Positions 15,885 to 29,700 of a DNA stretch of 64,000 nucleotides are shown here, piece by piece. Below the pieces are notes generated by a model that saw nothing but the letters and a program-made list of their open reading frames with translations, was not told where the DNA came from and searched no databases. Each line of letters opens with the position of its first letter. Position 1 is the first letter of the stretch. Position numbers and translations under genes: made by a program. This DNA comes from Tetradesmus obliquus (lineage: Eukaryota > Chlorophyta > Chlorophyceae > Sphaeropleales > Scenedesmaceae), in NCBI GenBank assembly GCA_030272155.1, contig CP126203.1, forward strand, positions 744,001-808,000. Reading direction: 5' to 3'.

Positions 15885-18372
15885 ATGGGGCAGCACCCTG
15901 GATATTACACGAGACAAGTAGCCAAGTTGGAGAAAGAGCTTCGAGTCAAGCAGTCTCAATATCAGATTCAGCAGGATGTGAACGACGGCCTGCGATGGGT
16001 GAGTGCGGACGTGTGATTCACGACTATTGTGTCTTTGCTGGGTCCGTGCCAGCAACAATAAAACACGTCACTGATGAATAACTAATATCAATGGCAAAGT
16101 GCTGCTGGTTGGCCCAGATAATCTCTCATCGCCCGGCCTTGCCTGGAGTCACGGCTTCCGATGACTCACAGCAGCGCTACACGAGACACTCCCCCAGCGC
16201 CTGCAACTTTTTAACTTCGTTGTTTTTTGATTTATCGCAGAAAGAGCGGATGCTCAAGGGCGCCATCGCTGCCATGGGAACAGGTGTCAAGGCATTGAGA
16301 CCGGCACCCGGCCAGCAATCCAGCGACTGCACGGGCCCGCCTGCAACACAAAGTATGGGTGCCGCTACGATCACACGCACGTGGCCGTCGCGCCAGACAC
16401 ACCAGCCAGCAGTTCCGCAGCTGAACAGCAACAGCTACTGCCTGCAGGACATGGCAGATGCAGATGCATCGGCAGCTGACAGCTCCACAGTTGATGCTGC
16501 CCTGGAGTCTGCAATATTTTCTGCCCTGGATGAAGACTCCAGCACAGACCTCTTCTTCCCAGACCTCAAAACCAAAGCCCTAAACCACCTGCTAAGCCAG
16601 CTCGCAACCACAGAGCTGAAAGTGCAGAGCTCGCTGCTGCGAATAGGCTGTAGTGACCTGCCAGGCGACGGCCTGTACACATCTCAGCTGCTGCAACAGC
16701 TGCTGGCGACAGAGGGCCAGGAGGGATTGCGGGCAGCAGCTGAGGCGTCACCCGAGGAGTGCCTGCTGCAGCTGGCTGCTGCAGTGAAGCAGATCAGCTG
16801 CCTGCTGCTAAGGTGCGTGCTGCGGCAGCTGCTGGCGGCTGGCTATGTGTGTCATTTTGCATCCTGTAAGTTTCCTGCAAGTTTCCTGCAAGTTTTCTGC
16901 AATGCCATGCAAAACGCAACAACAGCTGACCATGCCTACGCCGTGTATGAATCTTGACGTGGACGACCAGTTTGAATTGCACCAAGCTAAGCAGAAAGCA
17001 AGAACCGAGCGCTCTGTTCCGGCCGCTGCTGCTGCTGCTGGTGGTGGTTCGCAGGTACGATGATGAAGATGACAGCAGCTGCCAAGTGAGCAGCTGGTCA
17101 GCACGCTCGCAGCTGGACTGCCTGATTGATCAGCAAGTGCAGTCGGCAGTTGCTCGCTCCATTGCTGGCAAGCCTTGCGCTGCACTGCAGCACCTGGCAG
17201 TGAACATGGAGACAATGCGGCAGCAGGCTTACCCAGACGGCTGGTTTGCACGCGTGGCTGCTGCGCTGCAGCTGACAGCTGGTCAGAAGGCAGTGTTCAG
17301 GGCAGCTTGGGGCAAGGCTGCAGCTGACAGAGCATCACTGCTGGCGAAGCATGAGTTACTGGCACAGCAGCTACAGCCGCTGCAGCAGCAGCAGGCCGCG
17401 GTGCAGCAGGAATTTGGTGCGAGGGTTCAGAAGGCTTCGGAGCGCTGTGTTTTAAGCATGCAGAAGCAGGCACGGCAGAGCATGCAGGCCTTGCAGGGGT
17501 CTGGGACTGGTGCTGCTGCTGCTGCTGCTGTTGCAGTGGGAGCACAGGCACCTGCTGACCAAGGCACCTCAGGTGCATTCAGCTTTGGCAGCCTGCACAA
17601 CAACACCAGCACTCCAGCCGCAGCAGCAGCCATAGTCTACCGCAGCAGCACGCCCCCCGGCGGCTGCAGCAGCACCTGCAGCGGCAGCAGCAGCAGCAGC
17701 GCCAGCACAGCATCTGCTGCTGCAGTTGCTGCTCTGTACAGCAACACTGCCGTACTGGCAGGTGTTACGCGCACTGGCCGGCTGCTGCTGCAGCAGCAGC
17801 AGCTTGGCGGCATCAGGCCAAGCTCGTCAGCTGCTGTAACCAATGCTGACATGGTTCTGTCCATGACATGCAGTGTGGAGGGACCTATGGCCACAGCAGC
17901 AGCAGCAGCTGGCAACAATCCCTTCAGTCTTGCATGCGATCCGCAAGTACTGCTGTGCGAGCTAAGGCCGGGGCAGCTGCAGCTGCAGCAGAAGCTGGCA
18001 GCAGTGCGTGCCTCTCTGGGTATGTTGCATACCTGGTGCGGGCTGGTGTGCTATAACACGCTGAGCCGCAAGCAGCTGGCAGTGGCGGCTGTCACGAGCT
18101 ACCCATTTGCCTTCGACCCGATGGCAGGTGAGCACTGCTGTAACATTGCCGATATGGTTGGGCTTGCGATTGGGTGCATTCAGAGATGAGAAGCAACAAC
18201 AGAGGCTGATGGAACTCTGCAAGCTTGCGCAGAATGAAACACGTATTGCCGCCAGTTGCTGACATGCCTGCTGCTTTTCTGCTGCGTTGCCTCCAACCAT
18301 GCAGTGTGTGAGATGGCTGCTGTCCCTGCCATCCGGAGGCCGGTCACACCAGCTGCAGCAGCAGCACAATGA
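15885..18372 (+). CDS. uncharacterised coiled-coil Q/A-rich protein, paralogue A
   Basis: Four exons join in phase: 15885-15998, 16241-16812, 17055-18127 and 18305-18372, giving 608 residues. The function is not recognised. Residues 1-60 form a charged coiled coil (KLEKELRVKQSQYQIQQDVN, then LRWKERMLKGAI). A conserved central block follows (ALDEDSSTDLFFPD, LLSQLATTELKVQS). Then comes a Cys/Asp segment (YDDEDDSSCQ) and a helical block, NMETMRQQAYPDGWFARVAA, ending in AAWGKAAADRASLLAKH. The C-terminal half is poly-Q/S/A with islands such as CDPQVLLCELRPGQLQ and NTLSRKQLAV. The layout recalls the zipper and tail regions of algal bZIP-type regulators, but no basic DNA-binding region is visible, so that is only a guess. 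The last exon is supported by the same exon in paralogue B. Confidence 0.75.
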
Positions 18373-19393
18373 AGCAATGATGCACCCCCAACAACCACCA
18401 CCACCACCACCTGCAGGTTGCCATGTTTGTGATCAAACGGCAGCTCCATTGCCTGTCGGTCTGTAGGTGGGCTGCGATGCGCACTGCTGCACAGTGCATA
18501 CTTCACATTGTTGCCATCGTGTGAGGCTGCGTTGTGTGTACTGGCTCATGCATGTGAGCAAAGACACATACACATATACTTGTTGTCTTGAGCACTTGCT
18601 GCTGGGTGGACGGCTGCATTGATTAGCTGCTACTGTTCAGCTGCTGTGTAGCAGAGAGTGACTTTTCTGGCACGTCATAAGTTGGTGCTTTGGTTCTGTG
18701 TACGCTGTAGTGGGTGGTAATGCGAGTTCATTGTTTTAAGAGGTGGGGATCATTGCAGCACAAACAGGGTGTCAGCTGGGCGTGTGTGTGTCGGTGCGGT
18801 TATGTGTGTGTCGTGCTGCATTTGGGGCAAGTGTGTCACTCAGCCACACTTGCAGGTGACCTGTTTGATTGTGGGTGTGGGGCTGCTGCTGCTGCTACAG
18901 CCAGTTGCTGCTGCCAGCTTTGCACTGGCGCTTCACTGCTGTGGGCAGTTCCTGCCTGCCTAGGCAGAGAGCAGACAGCGTGTGTGTTTCTCTTATGTCA
19001 CTTCGCATGAGTTTTGGGTGCAGTCGTGTGGTTCTGCAATGCAGCATGGAGTGCAGAAGACCACACGATCTAGTGCTGGCATTTTCTGTCTGCTGATGCA
19101 GCCAATGATCAGCAGATGTCCTGAGGATGTGCTGTGGATTGTGGTGGTTCCAACAGGGCTGTAGTTGTGTGCTGGCGATGAATGGAACAGCATTGGGAGG
19201 CCTAGCAAGCACTGCAGTAGTAAGCGCTTGGGCAGCTGCCATCTGTTGTCACGACAGGCGGCTCGCTTTAAGCGCTGACACACCGTCACAATATAACATG
19301 TTACAGTGTCACGTCACCTGCCATTCGAGCAACATTGCATTCCATCCCTCGCCTGGGCCTCTTGTGTGGGATCATGTTGTGTCTGGAGTACGC

Positions 19394-19438
19394 CATATGT
19401 TACTTATGTTATAACATATGTTAATGTTACATATGTTT
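19394..19438. repeat. AT-rich palindrome and CATATGTTA repeats
   Basis: TATGTTATAACATA at 19405-19418 is a perfect 14-bp palindrome. It is flanked by CATATGTTA at 19394 and 19415 and CATATGTTT at 19430. A hairpin or a dimeric-protein site is possible, but nothing ties it to a gene. Confidence 0.6.
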
Positions 19439-20560
19439 TGTCACACCTGCATAGTGTCGTTCATAACCACTCAACCTGCCTGGTTCTCTCCGCCATGTCC
19501 ACAGTTGTCTGCCAGCTATTGCTGCGGGCTAGCAACAATGGGTATTGTCTTTTTTTGTTTTTTGTCGGCATGTCCAGTAGCCGCTTAGTTGATGTGTTTT
19601 AACACGTTGGTGTTACATGGCATTATGAGCTGCACTTTCTGCAAACATACGTTCCATCTTGCAAAGAGCTGGGATATTCTGCCCCTGGTTTGCCTTGAAG
19701 CTGATTACGGCTTCGGGCAATCTTCAAAGCTGATCTGGGATGTACGGGTGCTGCTGCCAATCACTGCGAGGTTTGCTCGGGCTGTGCATTAGACACACCT
19801 GCAGCCAACCTGCATGACTTCATGCTGCAAAAGTGCAGCATGATATTATTCTGCATGCTTGTCGTGCCCATGTGAATCTGCTGAAGCAGCTCTGAGCAGG
19901 CATGCAAGCACCTGCTGTTGATGATGGGTACATGCACATAGCAACTGACTCACCGCTGCAATGATTTACACCTGTCTGATCTGGAGACTGCCAACCCAGT
20001 GTACATTTTCGCCTGGATATGCTTCTTCGAGGGCTGTGTGTTGATACGCACGGCACAACATTCACTAGTTGTGATGATTGTCACAATGTCACGCAGTGCA
20101 TATGTCACGTCAGGGTGGTGAGTTACACAGATTGCCACTGTTGTTGCCACCGCCCAGTATGAGTGATGCTTGTGCTGATGCACCACTCCTTAGCACACTG
20201 CACTGAATCACCAAAGCACTAGACATGCAGCAATGCGCGTTGCTCCACTGATTACAGGCACTGGCGGCAGGGTCTCTCCACACCTGATGCGGACGCTGCT
20301 GCCAGCTGCCGCTGCCATGCCTCACCAATATGCTCTTTGATTCTGCTTGCCTCCAGAGCTGCAATTCATTCCAGGGGTTAGTTTGACTGCTGGTTGTGTA
20401 CTCCGCATGGGTCAATACGCCTTTGGGAGTTTGAGATTGCGGCATTTTGAGATGGCTCTCCATATGGCGATGCTACTGGCGTGCAACATGCATGCATGCA
20501 GGCCTATCCGGTGCTGTTGAAAGCTGCGAGGCTGGTGGCCGGGTGCCTGCCAGACAGACT

Positions 20561-20961
20561 GCTATCTGCACTGCAGCTGCTAGCTGCACTAGCACTTCAG
20601 CTGCTATCTGCACTGCAGCTGCTAGCTGCACTAGTACTGCAGCTGCTATCTGCACTGCAGCTGCCAGCTGCACTAGCACTCCAGCTGCTATCTGCACTGC
20701 AGCTGCTGGCTGCACTAGCACTGCAGCTGCTAGCTGCACTAGTACTGCAGCTGCTTGCTGCACTGCAGCTGCTAGCTGCACTAGCACTGCAGCTGCTATC
20801 TGCACTAGTACTGCAGCTGCTATCTGCACTGCAGCTGCCAGCTGCACTAGCACTCCAGCTGCTATCTGCACTGCAGCTGCTAGCTGCACCAGTACTGCAG
20901 CTGCTATCTGCACTGCAGCTGCTTGCTGCACTGCAGCTGCTTGCTGCACTGCAGCTGCAGG
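20561..20961. repeat. CTGCA-rich minisatellite, about 42-bp higher-order unit
   Basis: An 18-bp module (CTATCTGCACTGCAGCTG) alternates with a 24-bp module (CTAGCTGCACTAGCACT plus a CAGCTG end) over about 400 bp, so the higher-order unit is near 42 bp. Copies differ by single bases (ctagca/ctagta, ttcag/ctgcag/ctccag). Both module lengths divide by three, which keeps long open frames on both strands; I read these as passive. Confidence 0.85.
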
Positions 20962-23900
20962 CGGCAGGGAGGGGAGACGGCTCCTAAGCCTCTTGCAGTG
21001 CATGCATGTGGCGTTGCACCAGCTACTGCGTGTGCGTCATTCAGGGAGGGTTTTGAGGGTGAGCCGGCAATTTACTTGGAGCTGTTGCATGCATGTGGTG
21101 GCTGTACATGTTGTTTGGCTGCTGCGAGTACATACGGATACGCATCCCTCCGATCACATGAGCCCGCATTCTATGTGCACGATTGGCTGTGCAGGCATTG
21201 CTGCTGGATTGCAGCGGCATGCTGGGGCGGCGGTGTGAGAGCAGAGCAGCTGCTGAACAGCCGCGCATGAATTGGCGGTGCTTGATTTGGCTGGGCGTGC
21301 AGCGACAACATGCATCGTGCGATCTTGCACACAATTGCGAAGGGCGTGGTTTTGAGGCATACATACATTTCAGGGCACACATACATTGATGCGGTGTATT
21401 CTGTCCATGCGTCCGCAGCCGGCTTAGTCACAGGCTGCATTGCTTGCAAGCTGTGCTGCTGTGTTTCGGCCTTGCGGACACAGTTCTTTTCCTCTTGAAT
21501 CTGGCTGTCTGATCAGAGCTATGGTGTACAGGGCACGGGCACAGCACACAACTCTGCTTCCTTGCTGATGTTGTGTCCGCTGCACTTGCTGCTGCAAATG
21601 GTAGAATTTATGGCTGCGGCAGTATACGGCCAGCAGCAAAATGCTGCTGTTGGCATGTTGGGATGTGTGTCGGCACACACATTGTGTGCAGATGTGCATT
21701 CAGGCGTCGCTTTGTTGTGCAAATTGTACATATACATTTCCAGGCACCATGTTTCTGTTGCGTATTTCGTGCAGATGTTCACCCAGATGCCATGTTCCAA
21801 CGCGCATTGTCTGCAGATGATTGCATTTGCATAGGCAACAACTCATCTGCACGTGCAGCTGCTGTGGCACCTACGGCCGCTCACATATGTTCATGCAGTC
21901 AAGTGACCGCATGTGGCGCTGCTTGGTCGATATATCTCATGCGGATTCGGTTTGTCTGCTGCTGCCTGCTCGATCTGTCTTGTTCACCGTTGACGGCATC
22001 ACGTGCCTGCGGTGCACCTTTCTGTGGCAGCGACCTGGGACGCCTTTGTAGGCTTTGCAGTTGCCGTGTTAGGCCATGAGTCATGCATCTTGTTGGCAGA
22101 GGGTTTGGTTTTGGGTGCCTGCAAGCACTCCAGTGGCCCAATGATACATGTTCTTGTTGGCACAGGGATTGCATATGTTGTATGCGTCTTGTGTTGAGCT
22201 GCTGACCTGCTCAGGGTGGCTCATTCATTTTCATGCGCATTTTGCAACAAGTGTTGCATTCATCTGCACGAGGTGCTGTTGCTGGCTTGACGCTAGTTGC
22301 GCTGCCAGCGCATCTGTTTGTCCCTGCGCCCAGTTTGTGCGGCACAGGCTGTGCTGGCGCATACAAATCTGTACTGCACTGCACCTGCTTTCTACAGACT
22401 GAATGCAATCAGTGAGTTGATGCATTGTTTATGTAGCTTCTGCTTCTGTTGATGATGCATGAGCAGCAGAGTAGTGCACAGCGACCTGTACAGTCTGTGC
22501 ACTGTGCCTGTTAGAAAAAGGTGGGCTGTGTGTAGGGTCTGAGCTGAACTGCTGACTACTGCAACATGGTGTGGCTGTGCAAAGGCCATTGTTGCATTGT
22601 GGAGCCACTGTACATGCGGCTGCGCACTTTCCACACAGTGAGTATGTCACATAGCATACGGTATGCTACGCTGCACACGCTTGTCCAGCTGCTGTGGCCT
22701 GTGGCATACACTGCATTGGTGCATTCAAAGCAGCCCAAGCTAAGCTGCTCTTCTGCGAGCCTCGCTGCGCTGCAGCTGCTGTCCTACCCAAACAGGCCGC
22801 TGGCAGCAGTATGTGGCACTAAGCACGCATGCCAGCGCAAGTGTCAACTGTGCGCATATGTAACGGGTGTATATTCCTCCTTGGATGGTTTGCCGCGCAA
22901 TAATGCGCAGGACGGTCTGTTGGCAGCTGTATGCGTTACTAAGCAGTCCGACTGTGAGTTACTGCTTAGACACTGAGTGTCTGCGGTCCAATGCAGTGTA
23001 AAGATGGACAGTCTAGCAAAAAAATTGCAAAGCTGCACACCTTCAATTCATGCAGTGTACTGCATCAAAGGCTTGACCTGCTGCTTGCAGCAGTGCTATT
23101 TCTGCGTGGCGGGATCCTTGCAGAACACGGATAGAAGATAGTTGGTACACAGCTGCAACTCGGTTTAAATGGGTTATAACTTGGCCACAGGCTCAGCCAC
23201 ATGTGAGTCACGGTGACTCACAGCGTGCACATCAGCAGGACTGTTGCGCTGTCTGTCGACTTGATGTGCAGAGCAGCTGGTGACTGCTGAACATTAAAGC
23301 TGTCTAACTTTTCAGGGAGCATAATCAACGTAGGGCAGAGGGCAGCTGGTGACGATCGCTGACAGTGGGTTAACCACACCCAGGGGGGCAGTCTGCTTAT
23401 GCGCACCAGACCTGCAGGGGCTTTGAACGGCACGTGCACGAGTATTGTGGGTGAAGCAACGATTTGATTGTTTGATAGCTGTGCCATGTCGTGTTGAAGG
23501 CAGGATGAAAGCAGGGATGACTCGGATCGCGTGCAGGCCAGCTACGCGGCCTCCGGGTGTGTCTGAACTTCACCGCACAACAACCAGGTTAGACTAGGCT
23601 TACGAGCTTTGAAAATGCATGATTAAAAACAGTATTAGGTTCTGATGTTATAAGGTTGACATCCTGTCCAGACCGAGCCTGCATTTGGCCTGTTGCGTTG
23701 GCGACCTTGAGGAGTAATTGCCTTGTAACATGTCGACCCCTACCGCGACCGTACCCATCCAACTAAAACAATGCTAGCCGATAAAAAGTGCTGTTACTGT
23801 CAATAGATTGAACGCTGAAGGAAATGCTCAAACACTAGCACCGCAAGCTACGCGAAAGACTGGTGTCGCTTGGATTGCAAGTAGATAACATGCTCATGTG

Positions 23901-23997
23901 AATAGCACTTTTGCTGAGGTCTGTTATTGGTCTTTTTACTATTGGAACCTCGTTTACTCACCGAGCTGTCGAGGCGCCATCTTTCAGTGATTGCCAG

Positions 23998-24421
23998 ATG
24001 GGCCAGAACTCAGGATACTACACCAAACAACTCAACAAGCTACAGAAGGAGCTACAAGCGAAGCAGGCACGATTTCAGGCTCAGCAGGATGTGAACGAAT
24101 GCCTGCGATGGGTAAGTGTATTCCATTACAGTGGTGCAGCCCAGGCCGCATACCTTCATTTGTTAGTACATATCGCAGCTGTTTCATTGGTTTCGGGTCT
24201 GGCTTTGATCGTGTCTCCATGAATGTGTAAGCGGCCCCTGGTCACCCGGCGCTGCGTGCTAGGCGCCACAGTTGCTTACGCTTTTCAGGCCCCATTTCGG
24301 CCTTATCATCTTTCACGTGACACATTTTTATCTCATTCAAATGCATTTCAGAGGGAGCAGATGCTGAAGGAAGCGATCGCTGCCACGGCAGCTGGCGTCA
24401 GGTCACTCAAGCCCGTACTCG

Positions 24422-24462
<41 letters not shown>

Positions 24463-26058
24463 CCAAACCAATGTTTCAGCCCAGCACAGTCGCTCGACAC
24501 CAGCAAAGGCACCCTCCGCAGTCAGACTTCAAACCCTGGGTCAAACCCTGTTCTGCCAAACAGCGACAGCTGCTGCCAGCACAACACAGCAGATGCTGAT
24601 GCACCTGGCAGCTCTGCAGTCGATGCTGCACTAGAATCAGCCATATTCTCGGCCCTGGATGAAGACTCCAGCACAGACCTCTTCTTCCCAGACCCCAAAA
24701 CCGCAGCACTGAACCACCTGCTGAGTCAGCTCGCCACCACAGAGCTGAAAGTGCAGAGTGTACTGCTGCGCATGGGATGCTCAGACCTGCCAGGTGATGG
24801 GCTATACACATCGCAGCTGCTGCAGCAGCTACTGGAAACCGAGGGCCACGAGGGGCTGCGGGCAGCAGCTGAGGCGTCACCCGAGGAGTGCCTGCTGCAG
24901 CTGGCTGCTGCAGTGAAGCAGATCAGCTGCCTGCTGCCAAGGTGCGTGCTGCCAAGGCTTCCACGGTTGCAGCTTGCAGGCTCACAGGAGCCCTTATTGA
25001 GATTACAAAACGTTTTTAAAGTATGTTTAGGTCAACAAAATGTCATTGCGCAGCACAGCCTGCAGGCGTTGCAATACAATCTGCATCTTGCAGGCGGCGA
25101 GTGTACAGTTGCTCGCTGATATGTCGATCTTTTTTGTGTCAGAGGCTGCAATGCTGAATGCATGCATGCCGTGTGACGACCCTGCAAATAGTCGAGTGCT
25201 TGCAGCAGCACACAGGGTGCGAGCCATCTTACTTACTCCAAGCGGTCGCTGCTGCTGCTGCTGCTGCTGCTGTTGCTGATTCGCAGGTACGATGATGAAG
25301 ATGACAGCAGCTGCCAAGTCAGTGGCTGGTCTGCTCGCTCGCAGCTGGACTGCCTGATTGATCAGCAGGTGCAGTTGGCAGTTGCTCGCTCCATTGCTGG
25401 CAAGCCTTGCGCAGCACTGCAGCACCTGGCAGTGAACATGGAGACAATGCGGCAGCAGACTTACCCAGACGGCTGGTTTGCGCGCGTGGCTGCTGCACTG
25501 CAGCTGACAGCTGGGCAGAAGGCAGTGTTCAGGGCAGCTTGGGGCAAGGCTGCAGCTGACAGAGCATCACTGCTGGCGAAGCATGATGCTCTCTTGAAGC
25601 AGCTGCAGCAGCAGCAGCAGCAGCAGGCTGCGCGGCAGCAGCAGTTTGAGCAGCGCTTGCAGCAGGTCTTTGAGCGCTGCATAGCGACGATGGAGCAGCG
25701 TGCGCGGCGCAGCATCAAAGCACTACTGGTGCCTGGGGCTGCTGCTGCTGCTGCTGGGGTTGCTGTAACAAACTCTGCTGGCCAGACCAACCCATCTGCG
25801 GCTGGATGCAGCTTGAACAGCAACAGGATGAACAACAGCAACGCAGCCCCTGGACTAGCGCAGAGCAACATCTACAGCAGCGTGCCGGCCGCCGGCTGTG
25901 GCAGCAGCTGCAGCGGCAGCAGCAGCAGCACCGCCGGCACAGCTTCAGCTGCTGCTGCTGCTTTCCAAGGGGCCTGCTGCAATGCATCTTGCCTGATGGA
26001 GGCACTGGTCAGCTGCAGGACGCCCGAGCCAGCTGCTGCAAACACCAACAATGAAGTG

Positions 26059-26099
<41 letters not shown>

Positions 26100-26738
26100 T
26101 GACAGCACTGCTATCCTCTCCATGACGTGCAAGCTTCGGGGTCCTGAAGCAGCAGCAGCAGCAGCAGCAGCTGGCACTGACCCCTTCAGCCTTGCAAGTC
26201 AGCCTGAGGTGCTGCTGTGTGATCTTAGGCCGGGGCAGCTGCAGCTACAGCAGAAGCTGGCGGCAGTGCGTGCCTCTCTGGGTGTGCTGCATGCCTGGTG
26301 CGGGCTGGTGTGTTATAACACGCTGAGCCGCAAGCAGCTGGCAGTGGCTGCGGTCACGAGCTACCCCTTTGCTTTTGACCCGGTGGCAGGTGAGCAGCGG
26401 CCTGTTTGTAGTGTAAAACTGAATGTGAGCTTGTTGTGCAGCTGTGCATGCAGGCTTTGCTTGGTGTTCGACAATGCACTTTGAATCATAGGCAATCGAT
26501 GCGTTCGATGGCTTTGATGGATTAGCTAGTGTTGTCTAAATGCTCACGTCACTTGAACATACGCATGCAGTCATGCAAATCAATCACAAACAGTTCTCAC
26601 CCTGCCACTCACTCTGCTGCCCCTGCCGCTGCTCTTGTGCGCTGTATTGCTGCAACACCAACAGCGTGTGAAGCTGTGGATACCAAGCCAGCAAGACCTC
26701 TGTCAGCAGCAGCAGCAGCAGCAGCGCGGCGTGCTTGA
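23998..26738 (+). CDS. uncharacterised coiled-coil Q/A-rich protein, paralogue B
   Basis: This is a tandem paralogue of the 15885-18372 gene, with four exons at the same places and phases: 23998-24111, 24352-24941, 25287-26389 and 26665-26738, giving 626 residues. Exon 1 is exactly 114 nt in both genes. It opens MGQNSGYYTKQLNKLQKEL and shares the blocks ALDEDSSTDLFFPD, SQLATTELKVQS, YDDEDDSSCQ and NMETMRQQTYPDGWFARVAA nearly unchanged. The linkers differ: B has a longer poly-Q after residue 60, encoded by (CAG)n at 24422-24463, and longer poly-A runs. The last exon reads CEAVDTKPARPLSAAA..., matching CEMAAVPAIRRPVTPAAA in A. Neutral-looking divergence in the linkers beside strongly conserved blocks implies that both copies are under selection. 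The function is unknown. Confidence 0.76.
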
Positions 26739-29700
26739 CAGCCTGCCAAGCAGCCTTTGCACATTGCAGGCTGCTGCAGCGCATCGAAAAGTACACGCGG
26801 GTTTGGGGCTTCATGCAATAGTTTCAGGGGCTGCCTGGCCATCTGAAAAGCCCGGCCTCAGGCAGTCAAACCTGCCGCGGCTGACGTGAGCCACTGGGTC
26901 AGCCAATGAAGCCCGCACAACATGCAGTCCCACACAAACACAAACCAACACTGTCACACTCCGCATTGTGCATTCTGCACTCTCTCTTTATCACTAGGTT
27001 TTCTGGTTTTTGTTGGATGTAGTTGGTGAGGTGTACATGGCGGGTTGGGGGACTTGCCGCGCGCCTGGTGGCAGGGGCTACTGCCGGTACCAGCTGCTGT
27101 GTGTTTGTTACGTTACATGCTGCACTCAACCAAGGATTGGGGACCCCAATCAGGAGCCAATGAGAGGCGTGAATGCGGGCGAAAAGCTCAGTGGGGTTTG
27201 CCCGGGTGGTTGTGGGCCTCCATGCATGAGATAGCACACGAAACAGCCAACATGTGACTGCATGCAGCGGAGCAGCACTTGTGCACTGAACGTCAGCGTT
27301 GCAGCTGGTCAAAAATTGTTACATTGTTACATTGTTACATTCCCAGCCTGCAGTGCAGCTGGCACACCCACCAGACAATTGCATTGCATGTGTGGAGTGT
27401 GCCTGTGGCAGCCGCAGGCGGTTCTTTTTCAACTCGACTCATCTAGGCATGCTCATGTTATGCGGCTGAGTGCGTAAGGGGCTGAGTGCTTAATCCCTCA
27501 AGAACAGCGGAGGCTGCAGCATTGCATGCGGGTTTTTTGGTGGCATACGAACTCGTGCCGTGGTCTCAGCCTTACATTGACACCAACCAACACAGGGTTT
27601 GAGTCTGCAGGCGGCAAACAGGCACATGCGCCCTGTGCGCCGCAGGCGTGCAGTGCATAATTATGCCTTATAAGGCAAGGGTACTGGCAGAACTTCCCAC
27701 TGAGTTGGTTGGGTTTTTTTTGTAGATCGCATCGGCATATCTTGTGCTGAGTCTGCCACTGCTCTGCCTGAGCAGGTACGTGGCTGTCACCTGACGGCGG
27801 ATCACTTTGTGAAACCTAGTTGTGTGGTGCGCTGCGTTGGTGACCATGGGCACGTCTGTTTCTGGTTCTAGCGGGCTGCGGGCATAAGCATTCTGCCTTG
27901 CAGCAGGGCCCCTGAGTTTCACAGCACGTGGTTGGTTTGCATGGAGAATACTGAGGGTTGTCGGCTTCCTGTGAGCTGCATTCTTCATTTGCATCACACT
28001 GCTAGTCTCCTTGACCTCTCCTAGCATGCTTTAAAGATGAGAGCTGTGAGCTATCATCAGCACTGTTTTGAACTCTGCAGCACGCAGAGCGCGTGTCAGC
28101 GCACACGCACATGCACACACAGCGTCACAACGGCATGCCACGCGCAAGCGGCATGCCCCGTAGCAGCATTGCTAATCCATCTCCCGTCAGATTTCATGCG
28201 GCCGTGCATTTCTAGGTCTGGCGCAGATGGCTGCGTCATCCTGGGTGTCACGTGGGGTGTGTTATCTCGTGGTGGTGTTATTCCCTGTTCGGCTTGGGGC
28301 AGTTATGTTATTTGGTATGTTACTTCAATGTCTGCGGCGGGGCAGGCGGCGCAAAATGCTGCAGGCCTGATGCTGCCGCCGGCAGTGGCCCTGATCTTGT
28401 GTTATAACGTCATATTTATGCTGTGATCATATCTAGTGATTGACTCTTGGCAGTGCTGTCAAAGCGCTGCCTATTTCTGGGCCTCAATTACGCTTCAAAC
28501 ACATGCTATATGCTTATGCTTAGGTCCATGCATGCGTCCGTGCATTTATCTTATATGCCTGTGTACTGGATGCACAGCCGCTGTGTCTGACAGTGTCAGA
28601 GATGCGTCTGCACAGTCACATATACAGTTGAATCGGCGGCCCTTGTTAGCCTGTTTGAGGCTGCTGTGTTTGTTATAACGCCCAATTCCAAACTACTGCC
28701 ACATGAGCTGCCATATGTGCTGCGTGCTGCCCTTGATTGTTGACCGGCTTATGTGCTGCATGATTCGGCAGCTGAGTACTACTCAGCGGTAGTACCGCCT
28801 AGTGCGGCAAAGTGTCAATTGGCGTTCGGCCTGGAAACTCAGGTATGCAGCGCCCTTGAGCACTATGTTGCAGTGTTGTTGCATTCCTGTCGCATCCCTG
28901 CCTGCCCTGTGCGATAATAGCGCCCAGAGAAACTGCATGGGTGGCCCGTACCAGGCTATGACCTCACACGGGCGCATTCACTGCATTGCCTGCTGGCTAC
29001 AGCATAGCGGCATTTCATGGCGCAGGCTGCGCTTGAGCCTGTGGTCTGGGTTCCACCTTTGCATTTGGACTTGATCTGTGTCTATATACAGATTCATGTG
29101 ATTGCCGTGCAGTGCAGTAGGCAGCAGTGGCATTGCTCAGCCCTGTGCCAGCTGCAGAAATGGTGGCGCATTGTCTCTGAGATACCTCAGATGCTCTGGG
29201 ATCCCGTTGTTGCTCTGCCAATGAGCAGGAGCAATGACAACTACTTGTGTGCTGAGCGCGATGATGCGTGGAGTGCCTTGTTTCAAGTTGAACAGCGAGC
29301 TCCCTATGCCATTGCGGGCCGCTGCAACATGATGATCAGTCCTGACACTTTGCAGTTGAGCAGCCATGCGCTGCATTCAGGCCAGCTACCGTTGGCTGCT
29401 CATATATGAGCTATATAGTGAACTGCACTGCCTGCTGTGGCTCAGTGAGCAACAGGGGCTCGGCTCAGCACATTGCTGCACACCCATTATCAATGTCCAC
29501 TCTGCGTGCTGCACGCTGCTGCAAATGCTGATGTGCGCGCTGCATTCTTTCCTGCACGCAGCAAGTGTTACTGCAGATTGCTGGTGTGACTTCCTGTGTG
29601 GTGCATGGGAGCTGGGAGGCTGTTTGTGCCACGTGGCATGCATGCGCCTGTATGGCATGCAGCATCGGTTTTGTTTTGTAGGCACTGTAGGCAACACAAT

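Larger units (their letters stand above)
18373..23997. other. spacer between the two paralogues
   Basis: No gene was recognised. The interval holds a 42-bp minisatellite (20561-20961) and an AT-rich palindrome (19394-19438). The open frames crossing the minisatellite exist because its period is a multiple of three and lacks stop codons. Confidence 0.5.

Noticed and set aside
20447..21238. 263-codon repetitive frame of Cys-Thr-Ala type
   Set aside because: It is produced by a stop-free minisatellite whose period is a multiple of three; three frames are open at once and no flanking exon was found.
27668..28027. 119-codon minus-strand frame with a genuine ATG and mixed composition
   Set aside because: No family resemblance, splice partners or repeat evidence; kept only as a possible unknown gene.
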